In this document: in pieces, positions 9,599 to 22,185 of the stretch | Layout of the letters: the number at the start of each line of letters is the position of its first letter | Position numbering within the stretch: position 1 is the first letter of the stretch | Made by a program: the position numbers and the translations under genes | The notes under the pieces: generated by a model | What the model was told of the DNA's origin: nothing | Database searches by the model: none | Seen by the model: the letters and a program-made list of their open reading frames with translations, nothing else | Origin: Tyto alba | Lineage: Eukaryota; Chordata; Aves; Strigiformes; Tytonidae | Assembly (NCBI RefSeq): GCF_018691265.1 | Contig: NW_024881272.1 | Span: forward strand, 21,317,323 to 21,381,322 | Direction: 5' to 3' | DNA: 64,000 bases

Positions 9599-9616
9599 GT
9601 CCCTGTTCGGGCGCCA
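9599..9616 (-). promoter_or_regulatory. Primer-binding site for tRNA-Lys3
   Basis: In viral sense this reads TGGCGCCCGAACAGGGAC, 18 bases exactly complementary to the 3' end of tRNA-Lys3, the primer used by many lentiviruses and betaretroviruses. It lies 3 bases (AGA) downstream of the 5' LTR end. It is perfectly preserved. Confidence 0.95.
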
Positions 9617-9691
9617 TCTTGCGGAGCCGCGGACGAACGACACGCCGAGACGGGTTCAGTGTGGGTGATAGAGCATCAATCAACGTGTGTG

Positions 9692-9697
9692 TTTATT
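9692..9697 (-). promoter_or_regulatory. AATAAA in the 5' LTR
   Basis: The counterpart of the signal at 5747-5752. It is predicted to lie at or just upstream of the transcription start and so to be left out of the 5' end of the transcript. Confidence 0.6.
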
Positions 9698-9710
9698 GGT
9701 CCAGGGTACA

Positions 9711-9720
9711 TATATTTATA
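9711..9720 (-). promoter_or_regulatory. TATA box of the proviral promoter
   Basis: TATAAATATA in viral sense. Transcription is expected to begin about 25-30 bases further, near 9682-9692, and to run leftwards through gag. Confidence 0.7.
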
Positions 9721-10154
9721 CAGACAATGATAATTATTATGCCTACTAGTCACTAGCTGATTGGCTTAAGCTCCAAAGGTCGTATTCGCACGGTCCACCC
9801 ACCTGCAGTTAGCTTACAGCACAAGCCTCTCACAACACTAAGTTTCTCATGCTACTATTTCTGATTCCTGTTGACTTGTTTTCAATACACGACAGTACCG
9901 TAACACAGTGTTTCTCAGACCACCTTTATCATAACACTAGGTTTCTCAGACCACTATTCCTAATTCCCCTTAACCTGTTTTCGACACACCACGGTACACA
10001 GGGCTGAAGCGTCCTTGACATTCCTCATGTATCAGCAGCTGCAAGCAGCTGCAGGCAAACCCTAGTGAGGCTCAGCATCAGCAGCTAGAGCAGGCTCTGA
10101 TCATACAATTGCTCGGTGGGCTCAGGACCCTTGTCTCTGAGCCATTCTCCAACA

Positions 10155-10160
10155 GTAGAC
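10155..10160. repeat. Right target-site duplication of the ERV (GTAGAC)
   Basis: An exact repeat of 5669-5674. After it the host sequence continues without a break. Confidence 0.95.
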
Positions 10161-11734
10161 AATCTGTAAAAGACAGCATTTTAGTGGCTTACTAAATCTT
10201 AGCAGCTCCATTTCTGCTGGCTGACTGGGGAATTGATGTGACTTCACCTATCTTCAAAAAGAAAAGCATTAAAAAAGTGCTATTTAGAGTCACTTTCTGA
10301 ACATCATCTTCTCCTGTTGGATTATATATACATAGGAAGGATGCTTTAGGACAGTGAAAACAAATTTTACTCTTCTTTTTTTATTGTTGACTTCAACTCA
10401 AACCCTGTCAGACTCAAGAAGTCCATCAAGCAGGGCTGGACTATCTCAAGTTTAAAAGGCAACTTCTCAAAAGAAGTTGGCACCAGCTTCGACAGGTTTT
10501 CCTTTTTAAGCCATTTATACCCTCTCCAAAACCTCCAGTTTTCATAAAATTCACAAATAATTAAATTAGAAACAACAAGATCTTTTTCTTGAAAACAAAC
10601 TACCCTGTAAAATATGAGAAATAGTGGTGCGCAGTCAAATCCCATAACCTCCAAAACACTGAGTCTTCTACCTCTTTTTCCAGAGTCATCTAGTATGTAC
10701 TTTCAGCTAAACAGTAAAACCTAATTATGTTTATTATTTGAAAATGTTAAGAGAAATATTTATCTCACACTCAGAAAATTAAGAATTAAAAAGGATTTTT
10801 TTTTTTTCATAAAATTAGGAGGCTTTTAATTCCCTGTTACTGTTTATAAATTACTAACTGAAAGTTAAAACTGAAGTTTTGTTTTTTTTTTTAAAGATGT
10901 TTTCCTTGACTATTGCTGTGTCCTTTGATTTGTTCCTTTATGATTGCTTATGATTGTTGACTGCTGGCACTGATTTGTATATGTGGTACATTAAGAAAGA
11001 AAAAAAGAACTGAAGTATTTTTTTCTGATTAAAAAAAAGTAGTGTATGATCTTTGTGAAGAGATAGTGGATTAAGAATTTTTAATTCAAGGCCTCTTAAA
11101 TTTGATGGTATAAGCTAAGGTCACCTTTGCACTCCTGATTCAGTCCTTGAAAATCTCATATTCTGGGAAAGCCTGTTTAGTAGTAATCAAGCAAACCAAA
11201 GGCATAATGAATAGAGCTGAACAAATAATTCACACTGAATAATTTACTCAAACCTTGTTTCGCATTCTGAAGTGTCAATGAACAGATTCCTTGAATTTTA
11301 TTTATTCAGAAATACTCAATATATATTAGTTTTAACTGTATACATCAAAAGTTCACTAAGTGTATCTGATTTAAAAAATCAGTCATGGAGATAAACTACA
11401 GTTAATTGCATAAAGTCTGTATAATTTTTTTTCTGGTTCTCCAATAAATCAAGGAAATAATAAAGAACCTGTCATTAATAGTAGAATTAAAAGAAATATC
11501 CTGGATATTAAACCAATTATCTAGTATGTAAAAATAAGGAGCTCTAGAAAAAGATACGTTGTTTCATCTTCAATGATGCCCTCAGCCAAGAATAAAGAAA
11601 GATGAAACAGTGAGATTCTCTGGTGCAAGACTTTAATTTGGTACTCTCCTGCCACATCTCACATCATGTAGGTGTCTATTTGCTTTCTTCAAAAAATGCA
11701 TTTGTGTTTTTCTTTGACTTATTTAGAATAGCAG
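10161..11734. other. AT-rich host DNA, nothing recognised
   Basis: AT-rich with short T and A runs (for example about 10797-10808 and 10880-10892). No gene, RNA gene or repeat family is recognised. Confidence 0.6.
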
Positions 11735-11805
11735 ATTTAGAATAGAATAGAATATTTCAGTTGGAAAGGGCCTACAATGTTCATCTAGTCCAACTATATT
11801 TAAAT
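11735..11805 (-). mobile_element. CR1 LINE 3'-end fragment
   Basis: TAGAATAGAATA repeats are followed by CAGTTGGAAAGGGCC and ATCTAGTCCAACT, which is the reverse complement of the well-known avian CR1 3' end (tail octamers, then the GGTTGGAAGGGACC...ATCTAGTCCAAC block). Similarity fades after about 11805, so it is a severely 5'-truncated, old copy. Confidence 0.75.
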
Positions 11806-14800
11806 ACCTTTGTGTCAGTACTGTGAGGAGGACCAGGGAACACAGTCGTCCTCTCATATATGAAGCAGCTAGTATTCCAGGTTTTTAAAGTAAATACATA
11901 CTTTCGTGAATTTCACTGGTATGAAGTTTTGACTATCAGTTTTGTTGAAATGGACCATTAGTTGTGTAGTGTGTAATGATCAGTTTCTTATTTGATTGTG
12001 TAGCATGTACAGTAAGACCAAGTTTTAAAAAATAAAAGGTTTTACAGCTAACTCCAGCAATATCTGCTATAGATGACAGGTATCTCATTTCTTCAGTGTG
12101 GTCAAATTTATTTTAAGTTTTCTTACATTTAAATATATCTAGACAGCTGTCAAAAACAATGCTTCACTTTGCACGAATATCTACAATCTACCTTCAACAT
12201 AATGGAGCAGAAAGTCTTGACCATGTTCCCAACTGGATTTTGACCCTGTAGTCAGCTCTCTGCCTTAGTGATTATATTGCTGCTGGTAAATAGACTAAAG
12301 CTATATCAAGTTAAGCAAGTAAATGACTTCTACTCACCCATTTAACTGCTGCACAGACAAATATATGCAGATTTAATATCTTGGCTTTCTTACACCAAGA
12401 GCTACAAAGCTCAGTCTTACAGCATTTAAATATTCTTCTAAAATAGTAATTATTGAGAATTATTACATCTTTCTCCTACAGAAAATTTTATGGGTTGTTT
12501 AAGTCTACAGAGAAACAACACTTTATTAAAATTAATGAAACTTTTCTGTATGTGTCAAGCTGACATCCTGTGACAAGACATTGAGCTATGAATCGACATT
12601 TAACATTAATTGTCTGAAATTCTAGAGGTAAGGCTAAGATTTGCTTATGGTTTAAGGTAACCCTCCCCTCCCCATTCTACTTATTAAATTATATAGACAT
12701 GGTTTTGCTAGAAAAGTATGAAATGAAAATACCAGCAAATCAGGTGACACCAACATACGTAATTAAACATATGAAAGTAGCAAATTTTTAAAAATTATTA
12801 TGCTGTTACTTTTATCTACTGATAACAAAATGGATAACAGCATTCAGCTCTTCAAAATACTGAGCTCTATTCAGGATAGGAAATTGAAATATAAGGTTTC
12901 CATAGTCCTCACTAAGGCTTTAGAATCCTAATGGAATGTTCTAAATGATGTAGAAATGAAAACTACCAACCATCTGGAGTAGAAGCCAGTTAAAGAAAAC
13001 TTTACAGTCATATTACATTGTATTTAGATTATTGCCTTTAGCCTTTTTAACCTTTGAAATACTATGCTTTTGTTTATTCAAACAAAACGTATAACAAAAA
13101 TTAAATAGTAAAAATATCCATACAGAACATTGTCCTCATTAGGGTTTTATATAGTATCCTTTTCTTTTTCTTCTTTTTTATTTTCTATACCTTTTTTTTA
13201 AATTGCATATATTTTATCTGGTTTAGCACTATTGGACATACTATCTTACCAAAAAGTCAGATTAATTCCTAAAATTAGGTTTTAAATTTCTCTTTGGCAT
13301 TCAGAACGAATTCCATTCTGAAAATTCACCTTATGATACTTCACCTTAGCAGTATTATTTAACTTCAGAATAAAACCTGCTGCAGTTCAAGCTTGAGGCC
13401 TCTGTTGGGAGACTAGTTTTATTTAAAAGTATAGGACTAATAATTGTGTAATCTGGGACCCATTTCCTGTCTGTTGCAGATTTTCTGGGCAATCACTTAT
13501 ATCCATTCAGGCCCAATCTGATGAAATGAGCTATAGAACACTTCCTGCGGGACTCAATCAGCATGTCATTTTACTGGCGTATATAAAATGGGGAAAATAG
13601 ACACTACCTCTCAGATAAGTTGTAAACATTCATTAAATATTTTAAATTGTAAGATTCTTAAGAGAAAAAAAATATTATAGGACTAATTTTAATATTTAAT
13701 GTGCAATACGGTTTGTTTTTTTTTTTCCTCTTTCCCAATCACCTTACAGAAGTCCCTTCAGCTATTCATGAAGGGACTGTAAATCCACATGATAAAACAG
13801 GTAGTTGAATTTGTGGTAAATGTGGAAAACATTGCTGGTGATGTCTTCTCTATAATCCTGTTCTCTAATACAAGAAAAATACATAAACCTTGTTAAGCCT
13901 GCAGGGACTGTATATTCCCTGTCTTTGCTAGAGAAACAAAAAGCTGAAGAATAATTACTCGTGGAATGTTTTCTAAGGAAAGATTATTTTTTTTAATTCA
14001 GGGGAAATTACTTCAATCTTATAAAAATAAAAATCAATATTTTTTTACTAAAAAATATTATTTTCCCATTATATATTTAGAATATGTTCTCTGAAGATGC
14101 ACAGTTGCTTTTGCCAAAGTCATCATGGACCTAGTAGAGCTATTTTTTGACCCTGAAAAGTGGTTCTTATTCGTTTTATCTACCAAGATACATCATGCCC
14201 TTTCCTTGGATAAAGAATGACAGTGAAACGTAAGAAACTGTATGCAACAAACACAAGTTTCTTCTTTCATATTCAGCTTTTAAACCAGACTAGCCAGGAA
14301 TTTATTTGATGACCACAAACTTTATCACATATAATTTGTCTACCATCCAAACAATTAGACTACCTATAAAGTAACACAGAAAGGTAATGTAATGAGATTT
14401 TAAAACATTTTTAATATCCAAACTACAAAGTTGCCCTAAAATGGGCCACATTATTATGGCAAACATTCTCAGGCCTTTAATTTTTGCTTCATGTATGTTC
14501 AGTGTCAATTTGTTCAATTCTGTATGCTTTTGAAAAATATTTCCACTGTCCTAACTTTGGGTTGGGAGGTAAAGCAGTAGCTGTGGAGCTAGACACCCCT
14601 AACAATATCTTTACATATATTTTTTTTCTGTTAAATAAAACTGACAGGTCTGCAGGCAAAGCATTAACTCCTCAAAAAGAGTTCCTAAGGCTTACAGTAT
14701 ATTCATGCATCCATGGAGACTGGTCAAAATAAGATATTGCTTTAAGCTGCACAAAACCAAAAAGTGTTTCCTGAAATTTTGTTACTGAAATTTGCTCTAT

Positions 14801-17800
14801 GGAAGAATACTTGAAAAAAAACACAATGCATTGCCAAGTTTCCCTTAGCAAGTGCCAAATGAGGCGTGGGCCTCAGTGACTATACTGTGTATAGGGAAAG
14901 ACTTTATAACAATGAAATAATTGAAAATTAGTTCTCTGATATTCAGGGAACTACCCTCTCCTCTGTGGTGCTCCTTTCATGCTAGTGTAACTGCAGGGTA
15001 GTCAAAGGACCCACATAAAATGGATGGTGTGGAAAACACGACATTTTCAAAGACCTTTGCAACTTGATGTCAATTGCAGTTTCATCATTGCCTGAACTTG
15101 CAGCCATCAAAGCCAGTTCAGCCATGTTTTCAATTCCCAGAAGTGACGGAGAAAACAGTGTCTGACCCAGTACTGAGGAGCTGCTTTTAATACTTGGCAC
15201 TGCTAACAATGGACATGGTAATGAGACAAAAGAATAAAGCTTCCCACTGAGTGAAACATTTGGGGTGCTTGTCTAATCAATGACTCAACTGAACCCATTA
15301 AAAGAGCCCAAGTCCTCTGAGAAGACTCAGATGTGATATGATATCATCGTGCTTGAGAAGTCAAGGAGGTGTTTTCTATTTCCTCTACAGACCACAAGAA
15401 AAGTTGCAGAAATTCACTAACAATAGTATGTGTGTTGATTTCTCTATCATAAACATTTGTTTTTATTGTTTTGTTTTCAGATAAGAGAGGAAAGCCCAGC
15501 TGGGAGATAGACAGGGAGTCAAACAGAGGAAAAGGAATCCCTGGGGGGTTAGTGATGTTCGAGCAGATGGGGGAGAAGGGAAGACAGAGCAGGAGCAGAT
15601 GGGAGGGGGGAAGAGACCAGAAGCAGAACAGATGTGGGAGTGGGAGGGGGCTAATTTTGGTTAAAGACAAAGAAGGAAAAATATGAATTAAATTTGTAAT
15701 TTACATTTAGAATCTTTTTCCCATAGACACACTTCTTGTGTCTTACACTAGAGGAAACTTTTAATAACCTGTAAAACATAAAAGATAGAGTAAAATAGCA
15801 TCAATGTCACTTGAGCCATCACTAGAAAGTGAAGGGGTCTGTAAGAGATACTCAGCCATGAGGCTTTGTCTCTAAAAAACTGGAAAATGAAGGTTTCCAC
15901 CTGTACTGTATTCCACTGCACAAAGTACACATTTGGAAAGATATGCAGTAGCAAAACAATAAAGAGGAGACTTATGTATGTGGATAATGAACAGATCTAT
16001 GAATTTACTGAATTAAAAAGAAGTAATACTAAAATTTATGATACCAAGCCATGAGCAAATTACACACAGTTCTTCCCTAAATAAATAATAAAAAAATATA
16101 ACCCATGTTCACATGAAAAACATTTTCATTTCCTATGAAGCAACCCTCTATATTTTGTCTAGTTCTGTATTTTGAAGTTACATTTTGTTGCTGTGCTTCC
16201 TGGCAGGGTGTATAGGTTGTGAGCGAAGTCTGACTGAGAATGCTGCAGCTGAAAGTTAATTAGTGTGTTGGCAAGCTGTCAGCTAGACTTTTGTCTGTTT
16301 GCTTTTCATACAGAAATGAATGAGAGTGGATTCCAGAGGTGTCTGAGTACAATTAAGTATCTCACTCTCTAAAATAAATATTTTATATTACTGCATGCTT
16401 TCAGGAATCAGCCAGAATGTAACCATTGATGGTATTTTCCACTGATATCCTTAAATGTAAATATATGGAAGTAGGTAGAAAAGGTGTAGTGCAATTGCAT
16501 CTGTTTGGTGGAGCATAAAGGGCTAGATTCTGTGACACAAATACAGAATAATTCTGCGTAATCTGCAAACCTGCTCCAGGTTTATAAAGGAATATTGAAG
16601 ATCACATTCTGGCCCAGATTTATTGGGCCTAATTTAGTTGGTGGTTATACAGCAGCTGAGTGTGTAAGTTGTTAAAAGATTTTCCAACTCTATTGAAAAA
16701 CTGATAGAAATTTTGGAATATGAATCAGTCTACACCCAGTAATAAACCTTCACCCACAGTAATGACTAGGCACATGACAAAAGGGTGGTTAGATTTTACA
16801 GCTCAAAATTCAAGTGAGAAATCAGGAGAGGGTGCAGCAGGGAAAAAGGAGGGCTAAAAGGGTACTAAGGAATGGCAGCCTTGATTCAGGCTGGATGCCA
16901 CTTCCATGGGAACCCTTTCTGTAGCCGGGTTTCACCTGACCACAGACAAAGAGTAGTTTCTCCATTTGCACAAAAGAAGGTGTTTCAGATATCACAGTCC
17001 TCGTAGGTACACATCACCCAAGCCAACAAAAGTCAGAGTTCTCAAGTCGCTTCCCCCTCTTGACTTCTGCATAGAGTATTTGCTTTTCTGTCACAATTTT
17101 CTTTTACTAAAAAGCCCTTGCAGTTACCCACATGTTTCTCACACAGCATAAACCTCAGGTTATGACTGGGGCAATTACTGCAGACAGTAGTGTCACAGGA
17201 TCAGCAGCCAGGAGACTATTTCCTAGTGCTTTCACAGACCTTGGACACTTACACACTGGTGGACCTTCACAGGTGACATGGTGCTCCCTTGAGCCTTCTG
17301 CAGCAGCTACTCTTGCAGTTTATGGATGATTGCAGAAAGATCTCAGGGTATATTTTAGATTTTTTCTTTATGGTGTATTTTATTTCTTTTTGCACACTGT
17401 CACTTAATTCCCAGGTTGCAGAGTTACGCTTTGGGGATAGGTAGTCACCTCACTCAGCTGGGCTCTGCAGATCTCTTTTTCCATGATCCAAGGATTAGTT
17501 CATTCTGAGTGGGAGGATATGATTCCACCCTTCCTCTTGCACAGCAGCTGTACAGAAGACATGATAAAACCCCAACATCGGTGTCAGCTTCCATGTCCAT
17601 GGGTTCCCTGTAGGAATCAACATCAGCTCCAGAAATTAGGAAACAAAATTATTTCTGTCTTTCCTTGTCTTTTAGGAGAGTATATTCACCTTTGGTACCC
17701 AGACATGCTTCAGGTATACCACAAGGGTGCACAAATAAGCCCTGTGGAATAAGAAATGACTGAAAAGCAGAGATTGCACTGCAGCCCAATATCTTGGCCT

Positions 17801-18078
17801 AGTGTTGTTTGTCTTGCAACCAAGATCCACAAAAAACTGATGTGTCCAAATACATCTGAGGCCCTAGAAACTCATGCCTCCTACCACTGCATCCAGAGGA
17901 GATGCTGGCCATCACAGAACAGACTGAGTATCTCTATGAATAGAATTAGATTGTATCAAACTAGTTTTATGGCCTGCTGAAGGAGCAAGCACAGATGATA
18001 CAGGTGAGAAAAATCTGCTGCAGGCTGGAGTATTATCTGGAGACACCACAGGATACTTTTCACAGCAAATCTGAGTAT
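11806..18078. other. AT-rich host DNA without a recognised gene
   Basis: No gene is recognised. The notable content is a purine-rich, G-rich patch at about 15480-15665, listed separately. Frames at 17483-17980 in two phases lack family signals. A segment near 16500-16660 has the flavour of an old interspersed repeat, but I cannot name it. Confidence 0.55.
15480..15665 (+). repeat. Purine-rich, G-run-rich patch
   Basis: The plus strand is strongly purine-biased, with runs such as GATGGGGGAGAAGGGAAG and GTGGGAGTGGGAGGGGG. A motif of the form GAGCAGATGGG occurs twice (about 15561 and 15593). It is G-quadruplex-capable on the plus strand near 15633-15650. The 71-codon open frame over it reflects the purine bias. 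Confidence 0.5.
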
Positions 18079-18083
18079 CTGTT
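18079..18083. repeat. Left target duplication of solo LTR (CTGTT)
   Basis: CTGTT on the left faces TTGTT at 18567-18571 on the right; four of five bases match, consistent with a 5-bp duplication and one later change. Confidence 0.6.
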
Positions 18084-18566
18084 TGTCATCGTTTGAGCCT
18101 ACTCAGCAGCTAAACGCCCCACAGTCGCTCACCCACCCTCCCCCCACTTGGGAATGAGGAAGGAATCAGAGGGGCAAAGGGAGACTCACAGGTTGAGATA
18201 AAAACAGTTTCATAACAGTAACAGAATAATACACTGACAGCAGTGTCAGCGGGTAACGTACCATACAGCTGCTCACCAGCCGACACCCACCTGCTCTCAG
18301 CCAGGGATCCCAAACACAAAGACCCCCACAGCCACACTCCCAGAAGTGGCAGCCCCTCCCAGCCCACTCCTGCCTTTATATAGTGAGCGTAAGGTCACAT
18401 GACATGGACTATCGCCCAATCGGGGCCCATCCCTCCAGCTGTGCTCCCCCCGCCCCCGCACACAGGTGAGGGCACTGGGACCTGGGGAGCCCCTGGGGTC
18501 TCAGGGTGCTGCAGCTCCTCCCGCTGCCAAAACAACGGGAACTCTAGTCCAGCCCCAACCAGGACA
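18084..18566 (-). mobile_element. Solo LTR, ERVL-like avian type (483 bp)
   Basis: The plus orientation starts TGTCATCGTTTGAGCC and ends CAACCAGGACA. In LTR orientation it therefore starts TGTCCTGG and ends near GACA, the boundary type of a widespread avian ERVL-like LTR group. A TATATAAA box in LTR sense lies at 18375-18382. It aligns by eye along its length to the LTR at 50511-50981, including the block CAGCAGCTAAACNCC, the GGGAATGNGGAGGGAATNNGAGGGGCAAAGGGAGACTC region and GGTTGAGATAAAAACAGTTT. No internal region is present, so it is a recombination-derived solo LTR. The minor mismatch in its target duplication suggests it is not young. Confidence 0.85.
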
Positions 18567-18571
18567 TTGTT

Positions 18572-21500
18572 GCACAAATTGTATGTGGCCTTGGTGCTGC
18601 AGGGCAGACAATATAGAGGATCCCAAAACAGGAACTTCCAAGTTCTTTAAACTGACCAGTAGTATTCAATATATATATTTTTACTCTTTTTAATATTATA
18701 AACTTGTTTTCTATAATAAAAATTACAAACTTTCTGAAGCCTCACAACAAAGAAAGTCACTAAAACACCTAGACACAGGAACTCATGTTCTCTTGGGTGC
18801 AGTTGTCTTTTACTGTTTGCTTAGCTGGTTTGCGAATTAGCAGAGACTGGGATCAATGCTGGTCCTGTTCTGAGTCCCATTTCTGCTTTGTTTTGAAGTT
18901 GAGTGTGAAAGTGGCAGCTCAGAGCCTTCCCAGGTTGTCTCTAGCTTTTACCTGAGGAAGGAAGGCTCCCTTCTGCCCTCATCAGTAGACACATGTGTGA
19001 AGTTTAGAGTATTAGTTTATATATTTTTAGAAAGGATGTAAACTATTTGGAGTAGAAATGGTTCGCAAGAGTTTGTATATAACCCACAAGGATTCATATT
19101 CATCCCTAGCCCACTAATCCTGCAGTTTTGATGGCTTAAAAGCCTACTACTTTAGAATACTTTGTGTCTGTATCCCCAGCTGGTCCTTAATTATTTCTCT
19201 TCTCTATTTATGCGTACTCCAAATCATGTGTTGGTATACAATATCTTTATCACAAATTGATTTAAATCTGTCCAGCTCCAACTCTCAAGAATCCATCAGC
19301 ATAAAGCAAAACATTTATTTCCTCTCCATCACACGATAGTGCTGAAGCAGTCATGACTTTCAAGCTCCAAAACACATCAGCACATAAATTAGTAAGTGCA
19401 ATTTATGAGAACAGATTCCTAACAAGTACATTTCTAGCAGCAGTGTATTAAACAGGAATGTTAAGTCCAGGCAGCTTGTCCCTCCAGATTGTCAGTCATT
19501 TTCTATCACAATAAGAAGTGAAAGCAATTTAAATATAGGAGTTTCTTTGTTTGAGCCTTTTGTTTTAACAAATGTTGCCAAGGTAGAAATTATGCCAACT
19601 GAGAACTGGTTAAGGTTTGCCAGTTTGCCTTAGCTGACCCCAAACCATAAGTTTCTGAGAGCACTGAAATAAAGAGAGAGACTACTGTTAACGTTGCTGA
19701 GCTTTCCAGAGGGTCCTAAAGAGACTTCTGTTATCTTTTATAAACACCAGGAAGATCTAATCCAAGTGCCACAAGAGAGGCAGGTTATCTTCATTATGGG
19801 GATGAAGGAGTGAACACATAACAGCCTGTAGGATTAATACTGCTCAAAATAAAAGTTACAGCATACTTTTTGGTATAAGCACCCTGTTAGAACACATTTC
19901 ACCTCAAGTTTAAAGCCCATTAATCTTGTGAAGAGCTGGAAATCTACAATCCATGTCATCTAGCTGGCATGAAGCACATACTGCTCAGCAAAGCTGGTGA
20001 AATTCTGATCTAGAGTAAGCTTGTGAATGAGACACGGACAGCCTTAGCAGCTTTTTGCTTCTGGTAGCTGCCATCACCATCTGCTCTCCCCTTTTTTATT
20101 CCCTAGTTATTGATTTGGCATCATGTAGTGTAATTTTTCTCCACTCACCTGCAGAGGTAGAGGTGCCATATGAAATAGTACAGCAAAGGTTAAAGACAAC
20201 ATGTTTGCCCTTTAAAAGAGATACACTACCAAATACTAAGGCCACTTTATCAATGTGCAGGCTTGGAGGTAGCTAAAATCTGCTCTTTAGAGATTTCTGT
20301 GATCTTGTCCTTGGCTGTGCACCCCAGTTTGCTAGCACCTGGGAGCTGCAGGCTGAAGCTGGCAGGTGGGCAGCTCTGAAGCCTTTGCAAGGCCTCCTTG
20401 CACCCTGGGACCCCACTCTTGAATGTCTTAGACATCATGCCCTGAACACCTCGTGCAAGAATAATGAGGATCAGAAAGCATCTGATGCACAGAGACATAC
20501 AAATGTCTTTCAAATCTCTTCCAGCCTCAATGTGAGGCCAGGTTCCCAGCCTGGCCCTTGCTCATTTTCTCTGCTGGGAACCTGCTGTCCATCCCACCTG
20601 CCAGACACATTTCTACCCTTCCCTATCTGCCCTTAAGACATCAGTGGTTTCTGTTCTGCCTGAAGACATCCCCAGGTACCTCCACACACAACCCCAAGAA
20701 GGAACAGCAAAGGTGACAGAAGCCAATTGCCAGTCTGACCAGACTCTCACCTAAAATTTAGAACAGCAAATAACTCTTTGGATCCAGGTCCAAACAAGAA
20801 CACTGTTGTTTTGCCAGGAAGGTCTAAAAAGGACCAAACACCAGTCTGTGCAGGACTGACCATCTAATATCCCCTCTAACCAGAGCATAACTTCTCCCAG
20901 AGACCCCTGTGCTGTCCAAGGTCAAGGCTGAACACACAGCAGTCCTCCCCTTTCAACAGCTTACTTAATTTCTACTTCATGTCTTTCTCTGTTCTGAGTT
21001 TCCTAGGGAGATTAGTGACGCTGAGAATGGTGCTGAGAACAGGTTGCTCAGAAAAGTTCAATTTTTATTATATCATTTTTGCACACAAAACCAAAGAACA
21101 ATTTATATGGTAGTCATCTTACTAGGCCTCAGAAATGCTGTAACATGCCAGCTTTCTCATATTCTGTTGTTAGTAAGCTTGTTCTTGTCAGAACTTGTTT
21201 GCATGTTGCTCTGGGCTCTAAGCAGCACACATTGCTCTGCACTGGGCTCTGCAGAATGAAACACATTGGAGTGCAACCTTCCAGATGATCTTGGAAAAGC
21301 AAACAAAACAATACAGGTTAAGACAAACCAGAGAAGGAAATCGATGGAAAAGGAGATAGAAAAGAGTCATTAATCCTAAAATTCACACAATAAAATTTAT
21401 AATATCTTGACCCAGGTAACCAAGTAGATTGTTTTAACTACTTCTTTTTCCTTTCCCCAATCACCTTTATGCAGATGATGTAGGAAAAGAAAGGTCTGTG

Positions 21501-22056
21501 AGTAGATGATGATAAGTTATTTAAATTTCACATGTGTATAGTCACAAATCACTATATACAATTATTTTATTTCTTAGAGTTGGTAAAGTCCCTGAACTTT
21601 AAGAATACAGTGGTTTTGGTTTTGTGGTATTTTCCCTCAGTTTATTATTTTAATACCAAGAGCCCTTGTTTTCACATTTAGTTCAGTCTTTTCTATCAAT
21701 TTCAGGTGAAACCACAGATGGAATTAGAAAAGGCCAAACCACCAGATTATGAAAATGTAAATAAATGTTCTCTACCAAAAGAATGTTTCACCTAGCATTC
21801 AGAAAATCCAGTTATGCATGCTTTTTGGAGGGGCTTACATTCCTGTCAGAACAAATCAATGTCTCTCATCCCAAAAACTCATCAGTGAGAAGTTTTAAAA
21901 AAGAAAAAAAAGTAGTTGAGCCCAATTTTCAAAAAACCCGTGTCATACAGCAACAGGTGATGACGTGGCTTTTCTCTGCTGTTCACAAATAAGATATGAT
22001 TGTGTACAACTAAATGAGTTTTCATGCTGTATACAGGCAGTAGACTTCAACTTATA
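18572..22056. other. Host DNA, no recognised gene
   Basis: Mixed composition, with a modestly more GC-rich part at 20280-20640 that leaves frames open on both strands. No domain, splice arrangement or repeat family is recognised. Confidence 0.55.
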
Positions 22057-22061
22057 CTGTA
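22057..22061. repeat. Left target duplication of the outer nested LTR (CTGTA)
   Basis: An exact match to CTGTA at 23762-23766. It defines the outer LTR despite the insertion inside it. Confidence 0.9.
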
Positions 22062-22180
22062 TATCATGGTTTAACCTCAGCCCTCGACTAGGCATCACAC
22101 GACTGCTTGTTTGCTCCTCCCACCTCCCAGTAGGATGGTGAGGAGAATCAAAAATAAAGTAAAACTCACAGGTTGAAATA

Positions 22181-22185
22181 AGAAC
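22181..22185. repeat. Left target duplication of the inner LTR (AGAAC)
   Basis: AGAAC is repeated at 23258-23262 on the far side of the inserted element, which is 5 bp as expected for an ERVL- or ERV1-like integrase. If the inner element originally began TG and ended CA, one terminal base at each end is shared with or lost beside the duplication. Confidence 0.8.

Larger units (their letters stand above)
5675..10154 (-). mobile_element. Recent, internally deleted class II endogenous retrovirus
   Basis: A provirus of 4480 bp lies on the minus strand, with its 5' LTR on the right (9620-10154) and its 3' LTR on the left (5675-6209), flanked by GTAGAC target duplications. In viral order it holds: 5' LTR, tRNA-Lys3 primer-binding site, a GC-rich leader of about 1.1 kb, a 42-bp repeat array, two overlapping gag-like frames, an env transmembrane remnant, a 3' untranslated segment with a 54-bp duplication, polypurine tract and 3' LTR. 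No protease, reverse transcriptase, integrase or env surface region is visible, and the whole interior is only 3.41 kb. The nearly identical LTRs show recent movement, so trans-mobilisation by a related full-length virus is inferred. The class II call rests on the 6-bp duplication, the Lys3 primer site, the matrix-like gag start and the character of the env tail. The exact family is unknown. Confidence 0.93.
9620..10154 (-). repeat. 5' LTR of the ERV (right copy, 535 bp)
   Basis: The same length as the left copy, with one visible difference (C at 9787 versus T at 5842). The C preserves a CpG, so this copy probably has the ancestral base. U3 carries the same diverged duplication (about 9834-9900 and 9933-9999) and CAGCTG E-box-like motifs at about 10036-10053. 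Confidence 0.95.

Noticed and set aside
8849..9668. Plus-strand open frames of 213 and 215 codons over the ERV leader
   Set aside because: They are antisense to the element, in GC-rich repeat DNA where stops are rare, and one runs on into the LTR. No domain is visible.
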